From positions 1 to 64,000 of the forward strand of contig CABPZE010000009.1 in the NCBI GenBank assembly GCA_902461815.1: 64,000 nucleotides of DNA, read 5' to 3'. Positions 51,066 to 60,444 of the stretch are shown piece by piece. Each line of letters starts with the position of its first letter. Position 1 is the stretch's first letter. Made by a program: the position numbers and the translations under genes. Under the pieces are notes generated by a model. The model was not told the DNA's origin and did no database searches. It saw only the letters and a list, made by a program, of their open reading frames with translations. This stretch comes from CAG-390 sp003523225. GTDB lineage: Bacteria; Bacillota; Clostridia; Oscillospirales; CAG-272.

Positions 51066-53936
51066 TCAAATACCGTCAGTCGGTTCAGTACCTGCCGCGG
51101 TGTTAAGATGTTCAACAAGGTATTTTCCGGTGTAGGAAACCGGACAAGCCGCGACCTCTTCCGGAGTGCCGCAGGCAACCAGGGTGCCTCCGCCGTCTCC
51201 TCCTTCGGGACCGAGGTCTATCAGGTAGTCGGCGGTCTTTATGACCTCCATATTGTGTTCAATGACAAGCACCGTGTTGCCAGCGTCAACAAAACGCTGA
51301 AGCACCCTCAGCAGACGCGCGACATCCTCGGTGTGCAGTCCGGTGGTCGGCTCGTCGAGAATATACATAGTGCGCCCTGTGCCGCGGCGGGAAAGCTCTG
51401 TCGCCAGCTTGACTCTTTGCGCCTCGCCGCCGGAGATCGTCGTTGAGGACTGACCTATCTTGATATACCCAAGCCCAACGTCGCACAGCGTCTGGAGCTT
51501 GCGGCGTATCTTGGGCAGACCGTCGAAAAACGCCACGCCCTCCTCTGCCGTCATCTCCAGCACCTCGTAAATATTCTTTCCCTTATACCTGACCTCAAGC
51601 GTGTCGCGGTTATAGCGCTGACCGTGGCAAACATCGCAAGTAACGTACACGTCGGGCAGGAAGTGCATTTCTATGCGACGCACACCGTCGCCCTGACACG
51701 CCTCGCATCTGCCGCCCTTGACATTAAAGGAAAAGCGTCCGGCTTTGTAGCCGCGCACCGCCGCATCGCGCGTTTGCGCAAACAGGTCGCGTATATCGTT
51801 GAAAAGCCCGGTATAAGTCGCCGGATTTGACCTTGGCGTTCTTCCTATGGGGCTTTGGTCAATATCTATCACCTTGTCAAGGAACTCGACACCGTCTATG
51901 CCGTCGCAATTTCCGGGGCGGCGGTGCGCACGGTTAAGCTCAGAGCTCAGGACCGGGTTGATTATCCCGTTCACAAGCGAGGATTTGCCGGAGCCTGACA
52001 CACCGGTAACGCATACAAAGCACCCGAGCGGAATTTTCACATCAATATTCTTAAGATTATGCTCCCGCGCACCGCGCACAGTCAAAAAGTTTCCGTTACC
52101 CTTGCGACGTGTTTCCGGAAGCGGTATGACGCGTCTCCCGGAAAGGTACGCGCCGGTAAGCGAGTCGGGATTTGCCGCAACCTCAGCGGGAGTACCTGCC
52201 GCGACCACGCTACCGCCGTGGACCCCCGCGCCCGGACCGATATCGACGATATAATCCGACTTGCGCATCATGTCCTCGTCATGCTCCACTACAATAACCG
52301 TGTTTCCGAGGTCGCGCAGCTGCTTGAGCGTGGCAATAAGCAGATCGTTGTCACGTTGGTGAAGTCCGATGCTCGGCTCGTCAAGCACGTAAAGCACGCC
52401 GACAAGCGACGAGCCTATCTGGGTTGCAAGACGTATGCGCTGAGCCTCGCCTCCCGAAAGCGTTCCGGCTCGCCGGGAGAGTGTAAGATATCCAAGTCCG
52501 ACGCTGGCAAGGAAGCCGAGCCGTGAGCGTATCTCCTTGAGGACTTCCTTTACTATCTTCTTTTCCGTCTCGGTAAGCTCAAGCGCGGTGTTTGAAATAT
52601 ATTCAAGCGCCTTGTCAACCGACAGATTGCAGAATTCGTCTATTGCAAGACCTCCAACGGTAACTGCAAGCGACATGGGATTCAGGCGTCTGCCGTGGCA
52701 GGTGGCGCAGGGTACCTCCTCGATGAACTGCTCGTAATAGTCAGCACTTCCGCCGTACTCCATACGCTGCTCTATGATCGGAATTATCCCGTCAAAGGTT
52801 GAAAGTCTGCGGTGTCCCTCGTGCCCGAAATACCGCGTAACGTCGTATTTTTCAGCTCCCGAACCGTACAGAAGCACCTGAAGCTGTTTATCGGTATAGT
52901 CCTTTATCGGCGTATCGAGTGTAAACCCGTAACGCTCGGCAACAGCGGCAAACAGCGGTCCGTTCCAGCTTTCCTCCTCCAGCGACTTGAAGCCGTTGAC
53001 ATCGATCGCACCTTCGGCAAGCGACAGCGAACGATCCGGAATCACCCTTTCAACCGAAATGCGACGGGTGACTCCAAGCCCGGCGCAGTCCGGGCAGGCT
53101 CCGGCGGGATTGTTAAAGGAAAACATCCTCGGCTCAAGGTCACCAAAGGAAATTCCGTGCTCCTCGCAGGCGTAAGTCTGAGAAAACTCCATCTCGCGCG
53201 GCTTTTCGCTGTCATCTCGCGGCACGGTGACCACCAGTAGCCTTTTGTCGGCAAGCGCCAGTGCCGTTTCCACCGAATCGGCAAGACGTGATCGTATATC
53301 GGCGCGCATGACCAGACGGTCAACGATCACTTCAATACTGTGCCGCAGGTTCTTGTCAAGTGATATTTCCTCGTCAAGATCATACATACTGCCGTCAATG
53401 CGCACCCGCGTATACCCGGATTTTCTGGCGTCCGCCAGAACCTTCTCGTGCATACCCTTTTTTGCGCGCACGACCGGAGCCAACACCATAAAGCGCTCCC
53501 CATCCGGCAGCGTCATTATTTTATCTATTATCTGATCCACCGTCTGGCGGGAGATTTCCTTTCCGCATACGGGACAGTGAGTTATACCTATGCGGGCATA
53601 AAGCAGACGGAGATAGTCGTATATCTCGGTAACGGTTCCGACGGTGGAACGCGGATTCTTTGAGGTAGTCTTCTGGTCTATTGAAATTGCCGGGGAAAGT
53701 CCCTCTATTGAATCCACATCCGGCTTGTCAAGCTGACCGAGGAACTGCCGCGCATATGAGGACAGCGACTCAACAAATCTCCTGTGTCCCTCGGCGTAAA
53801 TGGTATCAAAGGCAAGAGAGGACTTCCCCGAACCGGACAGCCCGGTAAAAACCACCAGCTTGTCCCTCGGTACAGTCAGATCAATATTTTTCAGATTATG
53901 GACGCGCGCGCCCTTGATTTTAATGAAGTCGGGCAT
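51066..53936 (-). CDS. uvrA: UvrA, ATPase of nucleotide excision repair
   Basis: A 956-residue double ABC ATPase, full length. N-terminal Walker A VFTGLSGSGKSSLAFDT, and the UvrB-binding/zinc region with CPVCGKEI and CATCHGRRLNP. The first signature is LSGGEAQRIRLATQIGSSLVGVLYVLDEPSIGLH. The second nucleotide site has VTGVSGSGKSSLVN, the zinc finger CEACQGDGVRRIEMHFLPDVYVTCDVCHG and the signature ISGGEAQRVKLATELSRRGTGRTMYILDEPTTGLH. It finds DNA damage with UvrB, encoded 47 bases upstream. Confidence 0.98.
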   Translation of the reverse strand: MPDFIKIKGARVHNLKNIDLTVPRDKLVVFTGLSGSGKSSLAFDTIYAEGHRRFVESLSSYARQFLGQLDKPDVDSIEGLSPAISIDQKTTSKNPRSTVGTVTEIYDYLRLLYARIGITHCPVCGKEISRQTVDQIIDKIMTLPDGERFMVLAPVVRAKKGMHEKVLADARKSGYTRVRIDGSMYDLDEEISLDKNLRHSIEVIVDRLVMRADIRSRLADSVETALALADKRLLVVTVPRDDSEKPREMEFSQTYACEEHGISFGDLEPRMFSFNNPAGACPDCAGLGVTRRISVERVIPDRSLSLAEGAIDVNGFKSLEEESWNGPLFAAVAERYGFTLDTPIKDYTDKQLQVLLYGSGAEKYDVTRYFGHEGHRRLSTFDGIIPIIEQRMEYGGSADYYEQFIEEVPCATCHGRRLNPMSLAVTVGGLAIDEFCNLSVDKALEYISNTALELTETEKKIVKEVLKEIRSRLGFLASVGLGYLTLSRRAGTLSGGEAQRIRLATQIGSSLVGVLYVLDEPSIGLHQRDNDLLIATLKQLRDLGNTVIVVEHDEDMMRKSDYIVDIGPGAGVHGGSVVAAGTPAEVAANPDSLTGAYLSGRRVIPLPETRRKGNGNFLTVRGAREHNLKNIDVKIPLGCFVCVTGVSGSGKSSLVNGIINPVLSSELNRAHRRPGNCDGIDGVEFLDKVIDIDQSPIGRTPRSNPATYTGLFNDIRDLFAQTRDAAVRGYKAGRFSFNVKGGRCEACQGDGVRRIEMHFLPDVYVTCDVCHGQRYNRDTLEVRYKGKNIYEVLEMTAEEGVAFFDGLPKIRRKLQTLCDVGLGYIKIGQSSTTISGGEAQRVKLATELSRRGTGRTMYILDEPTTGLHTEDVARLLRVLQRFVDAGNTVLVIEHNMEVIKTADYLIDLGPEGGDGGGTLVACGTPEEVAACPVSYTGKYLVEHLNTAAGTEPTDGI

Positions 53937-53983
53937 TTTTTATTCCTGATGCTTTCAATAAAAATATATATGGATCTTTGAAA

Positions 53984-55975
53984 TTATTTTGTCTCGCGAA
54001 GCTCGCGTATCCGGTCGCGCAGGAATGCGGCAAGCTCAAAGTCAAGGCTGCGCGCCGCTTCCTTCATCTGCCGCGTCATCCGCTCGATCGTGGCTTCGCG
54101 TTCGGACTTAGTCATCTTCTTGGCTTCAGCGCGGCTGCGTTTTGCTCCGCGTATCGCATCCGCACCGTCGTCAGAGCGGGCGGAAATGTCAATTACGTCG
54201 CGTATTCCCTTCACCACCGTATGCGGAGTTATGCCGTGCTTTTCGTTGTATTCATGCTGGATACGCCGGCGGCGGTTCGTCTCGGATATCGCCCTTTCCA
54301 TCGAGCCGGTTATTTCATCAGCGTACATTATGACCTTGCCGTTTTCATTACGCGCGGCACGGCCTATCGTCTGTATGAGCGACCTCTCTGCGCGCAAGAA
54401 TCCCTCCTTGTCGGCGTCAAGTATGACCACCAATGACACCTCGGGCAGGTCAAGTCCCTCGCGCAGAAGGTTTATACCCACCAGCACGTCAAAAACGCCG
54501 AGACGGAGATCGCGTATTATCTCCATACGCTCTATCGTTTCAACATTGTAATGAATATACCGCACCTTAACGCCGTTGTCCGATAAATATCCGGTAAGAT
54601 CCTCCGCCATTTTGCGCGTCAGCATGGTGACAAGCACCCTCTCTCCGCGCGCGGTGCGGGTGCGTATCTCTCCCAGCATATCGTCAACCTGACCTTCAAT
54701 GGGACGCACCTCGACCTCCGGGTCAAGCAGTCCGGTCGGTCGGATTATCTGCTCGGCGGTGTATTCGGAGTGTTCAAGCTCGTATTCGCCGGGTGTGGCG
54801 CTGACAAAAACGGTCTGATTCAGCTTTGATTCAAATTCCTCAAAATACAGCGGGCGGTTGTCATATGCCGACGGGAGCCGGAAGCCGTATTCCACCAGAT
54901 TTTTCTTGCGCGCCGTGTCGCCGCCGCTCATGCCGCGAACCTGCGGGACAGTCCAGTGCGACTCGTCGATAAACATGATATAATCCTTTGGAAAATAATC
55001 AAGCAAAGTGTACGGCGTCGAACTCGGTTCGCGCCCCGAAAGCACTCTTGAATAGTTCTCCACCCCGGAGCAGAATCCGACCTCTCGCAGCATTTCAAGA
55101 TCGTATTTTGTGCGCTCCGTTATCCGCTGAGCCTCGATGAGCTTGCCCTCGGCGGTAAAAAACGCCGCGCGCTCCCTCATTTCCGCCTCAATTTCCGCAA
55201 GCGCCGCCTCGCGTTTGTCATCCGAAACAGCATAGTGCGTCGCGGGATATACCGCCGCATACGAAAGACGCCGCAAAAGCTCCCCTGTAACGATATTTAT
55301 CTCGCTGACGCGCTCGATCTCGTCTCCGAAAAACTCTATCCTCAGCGCCTTGTCGCCGGAGGACGCCGGGATTATCTCCACCGTATCCCCGCGCACACGG
55401 AAGCTGTCACGCACGAGCGACATATCATTGCGCGTATAGCTTACGGCGGTAAGGCGGGAAAGCAGCTCCCCACGGCTCATCTCCATTCCCGGGCGCAAAG
55501 CAATGACAAGACTCCGGTACTCGCCGGGGTCACCGAGAGAATATATACACGAAACACTGGCAACGATTATCACATCCCTGCGTTCAAACAGCGCCGACGT
55601 TGCGCTGTGTCGCAGACGGTCTATCTCGTCGTTTACCAGCGCGTCCTTTTCAATATACATATCCTTGCCCGGAATGTACGCCTCGGGCTGATAGTAGTCG
55701 TAATATGAAACAAAATACTCCACAGCGCTGTCCGGAAAAAACTCCCGCATCTCAGAGCAGACCTGCGCCGCAAGCGTTTTGTTCGGTTCAAGTATCAAAG
55801 CAGGTCTGCCGCAGCGCGTAATGACGTTTGCCATAGTAAAGGTCTTTCCCGAGCCGGTCACACCAAGCAGCGTCTGCATTTTTCTTCCGCTCTTTATTCC
55901 CGCGGTAAGCGCCTCGATAGCCTCGGGCTGATCTCCGGTCGGAGTGTATTCGCTTTTAAGCACAAACCCGCCCAT
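53984..55975 (-). CDS. uvrB: UvrB, helicase of nucleotide excision repair
   Basis: A 663-residue damage-verification helicase. It shows Walker A LLGVTGSGKTFTMANV (near 37-52), the beta-hairpin region SYYDYYQPEAYIPGKDMYIEKD, the DESH box (MFIDESHWTVPQ) and motifs V-VI (VGINLLREGLDLPEVSLV, QTIGRAARNENGKVIMYAD). The C-terminal UVR domain (MTRQMKEAARSLDFELAAFLRDRI) contacts UvrC and UvrA. First gene of the uvrB-uvrA pair; uvrC is not in this window. Confidence 0.98.
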   Translation of the reverse strand: MGGFVLKSEYTPTGDQPEAIEALTAGIKSGRKMQTLLGVTGSGKTFTMANVITRCGRPALILEPNKTLAAQVCSEMREFFPDSAVEYFVSYYDYYQPEAYIPGKDMYIEKDALVNDEIDRLRHSATSALFERRDVIIVASVSCIYSLGDPGEYRSLVIALRPGMEMSRGELLSRLTAVSYTRNDMSLVRDSFRVRGDTVEIIPASSGDKALRIEFFGDEIERVSEINIVTGELLRRLSYAAVYPATHYAVSDDKREAALAEIEAEMRERAAFFTAEGKLIEAQRITERTKYDLEMLREVGFCSGVENYSRVLSGREPSSTPYTLLDYFPKDYIMFIDESHWTVPQVRGMSGGDTARKKNLVEYGFRLPSAYDNRPLYFEEFESKLNQTVFVSATPGEYELEHSEYTAEQIIRPTGLLDPEVEVRPIEGQVDDMLGEIRTRTARGERVLVTMLTRKMAEDLTGYLSDNGVKVRYIHYNVETIERMEIIRDLRLGVFDVLVGINLLREGLDLPEVSLVVILDADKEGFLRAERSLIQTIGRAARNENGKVIMYADEITGSMERAISETNRRRRIQHEYNEKHGITPHTVVKGIRDVIDISARSDDGADAIRGAKRSRAEAKKMTKSEREATIERMTRQMKEAARSLDFELAAFLRDRIRELRETK

Positions 55976-56101
55976 GTATTATCTTTCCCTTTCTGCGCTT
56001 TTTCACTTTAAATTCCTTTTACGGAATTCAATCCTGATCATTATACCATAATATCATATCTGTGTCAATACCATATTTTCTTATTTGGAAATTATCAAGG
56101 C

Positions 56102-56139
56102 AAGCGGACCGCAACGGCACAGCCGCATACAGTCCGCTT
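56102..56139 (-). terminator. Hairpin after the HtrA gene
   Basis: aagcggac pairs with gtccgctt, 22 bases past the stop. Only a weak T-rich stretch follows. Confidence 0.5.
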
Positions 56140-56160
56140 CCGAAAGCAAATATAGATCCA

Positions 56161-57642
56161 TTACGAGCCGAGTGTCACAGAAACAGTAAGCTCGCTTCCG
56201 TTCCTGTAAATCCTGAGCTGCACCGTATCTCCTGCCTTGTGTTGGCTCACTATCTCTCTTACGCTCCCGATATCCGAGATGATGTATCCTTCCATTCCCA
56301 CTATGATATCCCCCGGAATCAGCTTTGATGCAACATCATAGCTGTTATCCGGAATTGACGTGACGGCAACTCCGTCAGCTCCCGCCTCGGCAGTGATATA
56401 CTTGCCGCTTTTATCCTGATACGTGAAAGAATCGCCCTTCTTCACCGCTCCGCCGGTTATTCCCAGGCGCGCCGCGGGTGCGGAGATCTCACCGACGTTT
56501 CCGCTTCCGCCGGACATGATATCGTCAAATATTGCAAGAGCGCCGTTGATGGGTATTGCAAAGCCAATTCCTTCGTAGCCCGTACCCATTATCTTATAGG
56601 TATTGATACCGATCACCTGACCGTCGCCATTGACAAGCGGCCCGCCGGAGTTCCCCGGACTTATCACGGTGCTGGTCTGTATCAGACACATGGTCTTCTG
56701 AAGCAGACCGGTGGAATCGTAAAATTTCACGTTCCGCTCGGTAGCCGAAATGATACCGGACGTAACCGTTCCGGCGTACTCAAGTCCGCCGGGAGTTCCT
56801 ATCGCCACCGCAGTCTCGCCGACCACAAGTGAATCCGAATCCCCGAATTCCGCGGCGACAAGCCCCGTGGCGTTTATCTTCAGCACGGCAACGTCGGAAA
56901 GCTCATTTCCGCCGATATACTCTCCGGTGTATTTCGCGCCGTCCGGCATAATAACGATAATGGCAGTTCCGTTGTCAACAACGTGATAATTGGTCAGGAT
57001 ATACCCGTCGGAGGTTTTGATGATACCTGTGCCGACGCCCTCTCCGGCTGCCTTTTTGACCTCAATGCTTACCACCGACGGCTTTACTTTGTCGGCGATC
57101 TCGGCGATAGTCAGTTTTCCTGTTCCCTGTCCGTCCTCACGGATGTAAATATGCTTTTCAATTACCTGGGTCTGTACCTCCGGAGTCTGTGCGCCCGAAT
57201 TATCTGTCCCGGACGGCGCGGTAAGCGCAATGGCAATAAGCAGTCCGAAGCAGACCAAAAACGCCGCCGTCATTATCGCGGAATAGATCAGCGCACCGCG
57301 CCGTGATACGGCGCGCCGCTTTTTTTCTGTTTTCTTTGCCTCGTCGGCGAAGCTCCACACATATTTTTCACCGACCTCGGGCACATCCGCCGGGATCGCA
57401 TCAGACGGCGCGCAATCGGGTTCTGCGGGAGCGGAAGCGGTTTCAGCCTCCGCAGGGGAGTCCTGCCGCTCTTCGGTTGCTTCAGCAGCCGCCTCCGATT
57501 CTGAAGGAGCATCCGCCGCCTCGGGCTGCTGTTCCTCCTCCGGGGCTGCGTTCAGCTCGCCCGTGACCTGTTCTTCGGTTACTTCGGAATTATCATTGCC
57601 GGAGCTTACACCGGCTGTTTCTTTTTCGTTATCAGGCATCAT
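56161..57642 (-). CDS. HtrA-like trypsin/PDZ serine protease, membrane anchored
   Basis: About 493 residues; the start is unsure (ATG at 57651, 57642 or 57639, all overlapping the kinase stop slightly, none with a good site). The first 105 residues are Glu/Ala/Pro-rich and lie in the cytoplasm, followed by a basic KKTEKKRRAVSRR stretch and one membrane helix (ALIYSAIMTAAFLVCFGLLIAIAL). The protease domain has the triad His in LTNYHVVDN, Asp in ELSDVAVLKI and Ser in SPGNSGGPLVN. A PDZ domain (DVASKLIPGDIIVGMEGYIISDIGSV) ends it. It degrades or refolds damaged exported proteins and is probably under the two-component system upstream. Confidence 0.93.
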   Translation of the reverse strand: MMPDNEKETAGVSSGNDNSEVTEEQVTGELNAAPEEEQQPEAADAPSESEAAAEATEERQDSPAEAETASAPAEPDCAPSDAIPADVPEVGEKYVWSFADEAKKTEKKRRAVSRRGALIYSAIMTAAFLVCFGLLIAIALTAPSGTDNSGAQTPEVQTQVIEKHIYIREDGQGTGKLTIAEIADKVKPSVVSIEVKKAAGEGVGTGIIKTSDGYILTNYHVVDNGTAIIVIMPDGAKYTGEYIGGNELSDVAVLKINATGLVAAEFGDSDSLVVGETAVAIGTPGGLEYAGTVTSGIISATERNVKFYDSTGLLQKTMCLIQTSTVISPGNSGGPLVNGDGQVIGINTYKIMGTGYEGIGFAIPINGALAIFDDIMSGGSGNVGEISAPAARLGITGGAVKKGDSFTYQDKSGKYITAEAGADGVAVTSIPDNSYDVASKLIPGDIIVGMEGYIISDIGSVREIVSQHKAGDTVQLRIYRNGSELTVSVTLGS

Positions 57643-59140
57643 CTTCACCATTTCTGTTTTGTAGTGCGCCGTGTCTTGCGGGTGTCTGGGCACGCGGAAG
57701 CGTGAAAACAAATTCGCAGTTTTCACCGGGCACGCTGTTGAGTTTGATATCCTCTCCGTGGGCATTGATTATTGTTTTGGCAATAAACATTCCAAGTCCC
57801 ACGCCGGTTTTGTCAATGCCCCTGCTGCGGTCGCTCTTGTAAAAGCGTTCAAAAATATACGGCTGATCCTCCAGCGGTATCCCCTCGCCTTCGTTGAATA
57901 CGCTTACACTTACCTTTTTGTTTTCGGCGTATTTCACCGAGATACGCAAAAGCCCGCCGTCACGCGAAAATTTGATCGCATTGTCGCAGATATTGTACAT
58001 TATCTGATATATTGCGTCGTGGTCACCGTTTACATACATATTATCGTCGTCGATATCAAATTCCACATCAAGGTGCTTTGCGTCTATACGCTGTTCGCAT
58101 GAGATAAGCACCTGACGTCCCATTTCGCAGATATCAAACGGAGCCATGACAAACTTTCTGTCCCCCGCCTGTATGCGTGAGATATCAAGCAGCGTAGACA
58201 CCAGCCTTGAAAGCCGCTGGACTTCATCGCGGATGATCTTCAGGTAATGTTCATGCTTTTCCGGGGGTATCGCCCCCGACAGAATACAGTCTATGAATCC
58301 CGAAATGGTCGTCATAGGCGTGCGCATATCGTGAGACACACTTGACATGAAGTTGTTTCGCATATCGTCAAGCGCTTCAAGCGACTTCGCCATATTGTTG
58401 AAGGCACGGGCAAGCTCGGCAACCTCGTCGTCTCCCACAACGGGAACACGGACGTCAAAATTCCCTGCCGCAAAGCTCTTTGCGGCGCGGCTCATTTCTT
58501 TAAGCGGACTTATGACCCGTTCGGTGATAAAGTAAACGGCAATCAGCGCCGCAAGCATTACCCAGAGGCTTGCAAGCAAAAGCGTTCGGGTCATAACCGC
58601 GCCAAGTCCCTCATCGGAACCGGCATTTACACAGGCAAACACAGTGCCGCAGACATAACTGTCATTAAGGTAGATGGGAGTTGCGCTGATAAGACTCTTT
58701 TCGTAAATTACCCCTTCTATGCTGTCTGCGCTCTCAAGCTCGACCCCGCTGTTCAGGTTATCCATTATATCCTTGGGGAGCTGCTTTCCTTTGAGCGACC
58801 TGCCGCCCTCTCCTGAATTGGAAAGAATTATTTTTCCGCCGTTGTCGGCAACAAACACGGTCAGATCGTCCGCGCTCGCCGCCACGACCGCATCAAGCAC
58901 CGTATTTATGTCATCCGAATATATATCGCAAAAAGCGGAAAAATCACTGATATCCTCAAAAGACTGCTTTTTTTCAATACAATTGACAACGGCTTCGGAC
59001 GCCGACCGCACCGACTCGGATTTTGCCGAAACGGAGTAGCTGTTTACCACAGACCCGACAATTGACGCAAGCATGGCAAAGCTTATGGCGATTATCAGCA
59101 TAAAAGCAAAAATGTATTTGGCAAATACGCTTTTGAACAA
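57632..59140 (-). CDS. Sensor histidine kinase
   Basis: A 502-residue membrane kinase. Two helices (about 8-33 and 185-208) bound an extracellular sensor of some 150 residues. HAMP (ITERVISPLKEMSRAAKSFAAGNFDVRV), the H-box SSVSHDMRTPMTTISGFIDCI, the N-box YNICDNAIKFS, and G-boxes GVGLGMFIAKTIINAHGE follow. It phosphorylates the response regulator encoded 130 bases upstream. Its stop overlaps the start of the HtrA gene, so the protease is cotranscribed. The signal is unknown; cell-envelope stress is a fair guess from the protease. Confidence 0.93.
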   Translation of the reverse strand: MFKSVFAKYIFAFMLIIAISFAMLASIVGSVVNSYSVSAKSESVRSASEAVVNCIEKKQSFEDISDFSAFCDIYSDDINTVLDAVVAASADDLTVFVADNGGKIILSNSGEGGRSLKGKQLPKDIMDNLNSGVELESADSIEGVIYEKSLISATPIYLNDSYVCGTVFACVNAGSDEGLGAVMTRTLLLASLWVMLAALIAVYFITERVISPLKEMSRAAKSFAAGNFDVRVPVVGDDEVAELARAFNNMAKSLEALDDMRNNFMSSVSHDMRTPMTTISGFIDCILSGAIPPEKHEHYLKIIRDEVQRLSRLVSTLLDISRIQAGDRKFVMAPFDICEMGRQVLISCEQRIDAKHLDVEFDIDDDNMYVNGDHDAIYQIMYNICDNAIKFSRDGGLLRISVKYAENKKVSVSVFNEGEGIPLEDQPYIFERFYKSDRSRGIDKTGVGLGMFIAKTIINAHGEDIKLNSVPGENCEFVFTLPRAQTPARHGALQNRNGEDDA

Positions 59141-59195
59141 GTCGGTTTCTCCTCTCCGATGATGTGTACGTCCGTTTTGTGTTCCCGGCTTAAAG

Positions 59196-59238
59196 CCACG
59201 GAAACCGGCAGAGACAGCCGCCTCGCCGGTTCCCGTGG
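59196..59238 (-). other. Hairpin between response regulator and kinase genes
   Basis: ccacggaaaccgg pairs with ccggttcccgtgg (one mismatch) inside the 130-base gap. It may lower kinase expression relative to the regulator. Confidence 0.5.
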
Positions 59239-59270
59239 GAGCAGCCTCAGGACTGCCTTCTGTTGTGATA

Positions 59271-59966
59271 TCAGTTTCCTATAAGCTCAAACTTGTATCC
59301 GACGCCCCAGACCGTCTTGAGCGTCCATTTGTCGGACACGCCGTCCAGCTTTTCGCGCAGTCTCTTTACGTGAACGTCAACGGTGCGCGAGTCGCCGAGA
59401 TAGTCAAATCCCCATACCTTGTCAAGAAGCTGGTCACGTGTGAAAACGCGGTTATAGTTTGAAGCGAGGAAATAAAGCAGTTCAAGCTCCTTGGGCGGGA
59501 TATCCACCGAACGCCCCTTGAGCTTAAGCTCATATTTCTGCTTGCTTATTTCAATATTTTCGAATTTAATGACCTCGCTGTCGCCCGGCTCATCGTGCGA
59601 ATTGCAGCGACGAAGCACCGCCTTGATACGCGCAAAAAGCTCGTTCATGTCAAAGGGCTTGACAACGAAATCGTCCGCCCCCAGCTCAAGGCACACGACC
59701 TTGTGAACAACATCCCCTTTGGCTGTGATCATGATTATAGGCTTGCTTGAAAACTTGCGGATCTCGGTACATACGTCTCTGCCGCTTTTGCCGGGAAGCA
59801 TAATATCAAGAAGCATAAGATCCGGCTCGTATTTTTTGAAGGTATCTATGGCTTCGTAGCCGTCGGCGGCGGTCTTGACTTCGTAGCCTTCGTTTTCGAG
59901 ATACTGCTTCAGCATATCCCGGATGTTACTGTCGTCATCAACGACAAGAATCTTGGTGTAATTCAT
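59271..59966 (-). CDS. OmpR/PhoB-family response regulator
   Basis: A 231-residue regulator from MNYTKILVVDDDSN, with GGAGG eight bases upstream; the ATG at 60032 lacks a site. The receiver domain has DDD at the N-terminus, the phosphorylated Asp in DLMLLDIMLPG, TAKGD and the Lys in FVVKPFD. The DNA-binding winged helix (IPPKELELLYFLASNYNRVFTRDQLLDKVWGFDYLGDSRTVDVHVKRLREKL) is of OmpR type. It is the first gene of the regulator-kinase-protease series. Confidence 0.96.
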   Translation of the reverse strand: MNYTKILVVDDDSNIRDMLKQYLENEGYEVKTAADGYEAIDTFKKYEPDLMLLDIMLPGKSGRDVCTEIRKFSSKPIIMITAKGDVVHKVVCLELGADDFVVKPFDMNELFARIKAVLRRCNSHDEPGDSEVIKFENIEISKQKYELKLKGRSVDIPPKELELLYFLASNYNRVFTRDQLLDKVWGFDYLGDSRTVDVHVKRLREKLDGVSDKWTLKTVWGVGYKFELIGN

Positions 59967-60237
59967 TTTTGTGACCTCCTCATTGATTATCTTCTGAAAG
60001 ATTAATTGCATGCCTTGAATATTGACGTACACTGCCGCCCTGCGCGTCAGTGTGGATGTTATCAGTTTGATTATACCTGTTCAATAAGTGCTTTATGTGA
60101 CAGCTGTATGAATTTTTACCGCATAATTTAACCGACTGTTAATTGCCGAAACATCCGGGCAAAAACCGGCGGGGGTTCTTCCGTAAAAAGGAAGGCATTC
60201 CTGACACGTGCTATCGGTAAAAATCAATATCTGATTT

Positions 60238-60265
60238 ATTATATCACAAAAAATACTGTTTGCAA
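60238..60265 (-). promoter_or_regulatory. Promoter of the two-component operon
   Basis: On the minus strand, TTGCAA (60260-60265), 16 bases, TATAAT (60238-60243). The start codon is some 270 bases downstream, so the leader would be long. Nothing coding is recognised in 59967-60237, including the open frame there. Confidence 0.55.
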
Positions 60266-60328
60266 ATAGATTTTTGCTGATTTTGTTCATAATTTTTCCG
60301 TTTTTTTCGGATTTGGCTGTCAAACGGC

Positions 60329-60357
60329 TTGAAAAAACGGGCAGGATGGTATATAAT
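60329..60357 (+). promoter_or_regulatory. Promoter of ychF
   Basis: TTGAAA (60329-60334), 17 bases, TATAAT (60352-60357), about 90 bases before the ATG. Confidence 0.8.
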
Positions 60358-60444
60358 TAATGTGAATCACCGCGCCGCACAGCGACGCGGCGGTCGAATA
60401 ATAATTTCAGCACCGCTTTTTCATGCACGGAGGCTTATAAAAAT

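Noticed and set aside
60093..60323. Minus-strand 76-codon frame in the gap upstream of the response regulator
   Set aside because: No ribosome binding site, it runs through the promoter region and the sequence is low-complexity AT-rich.
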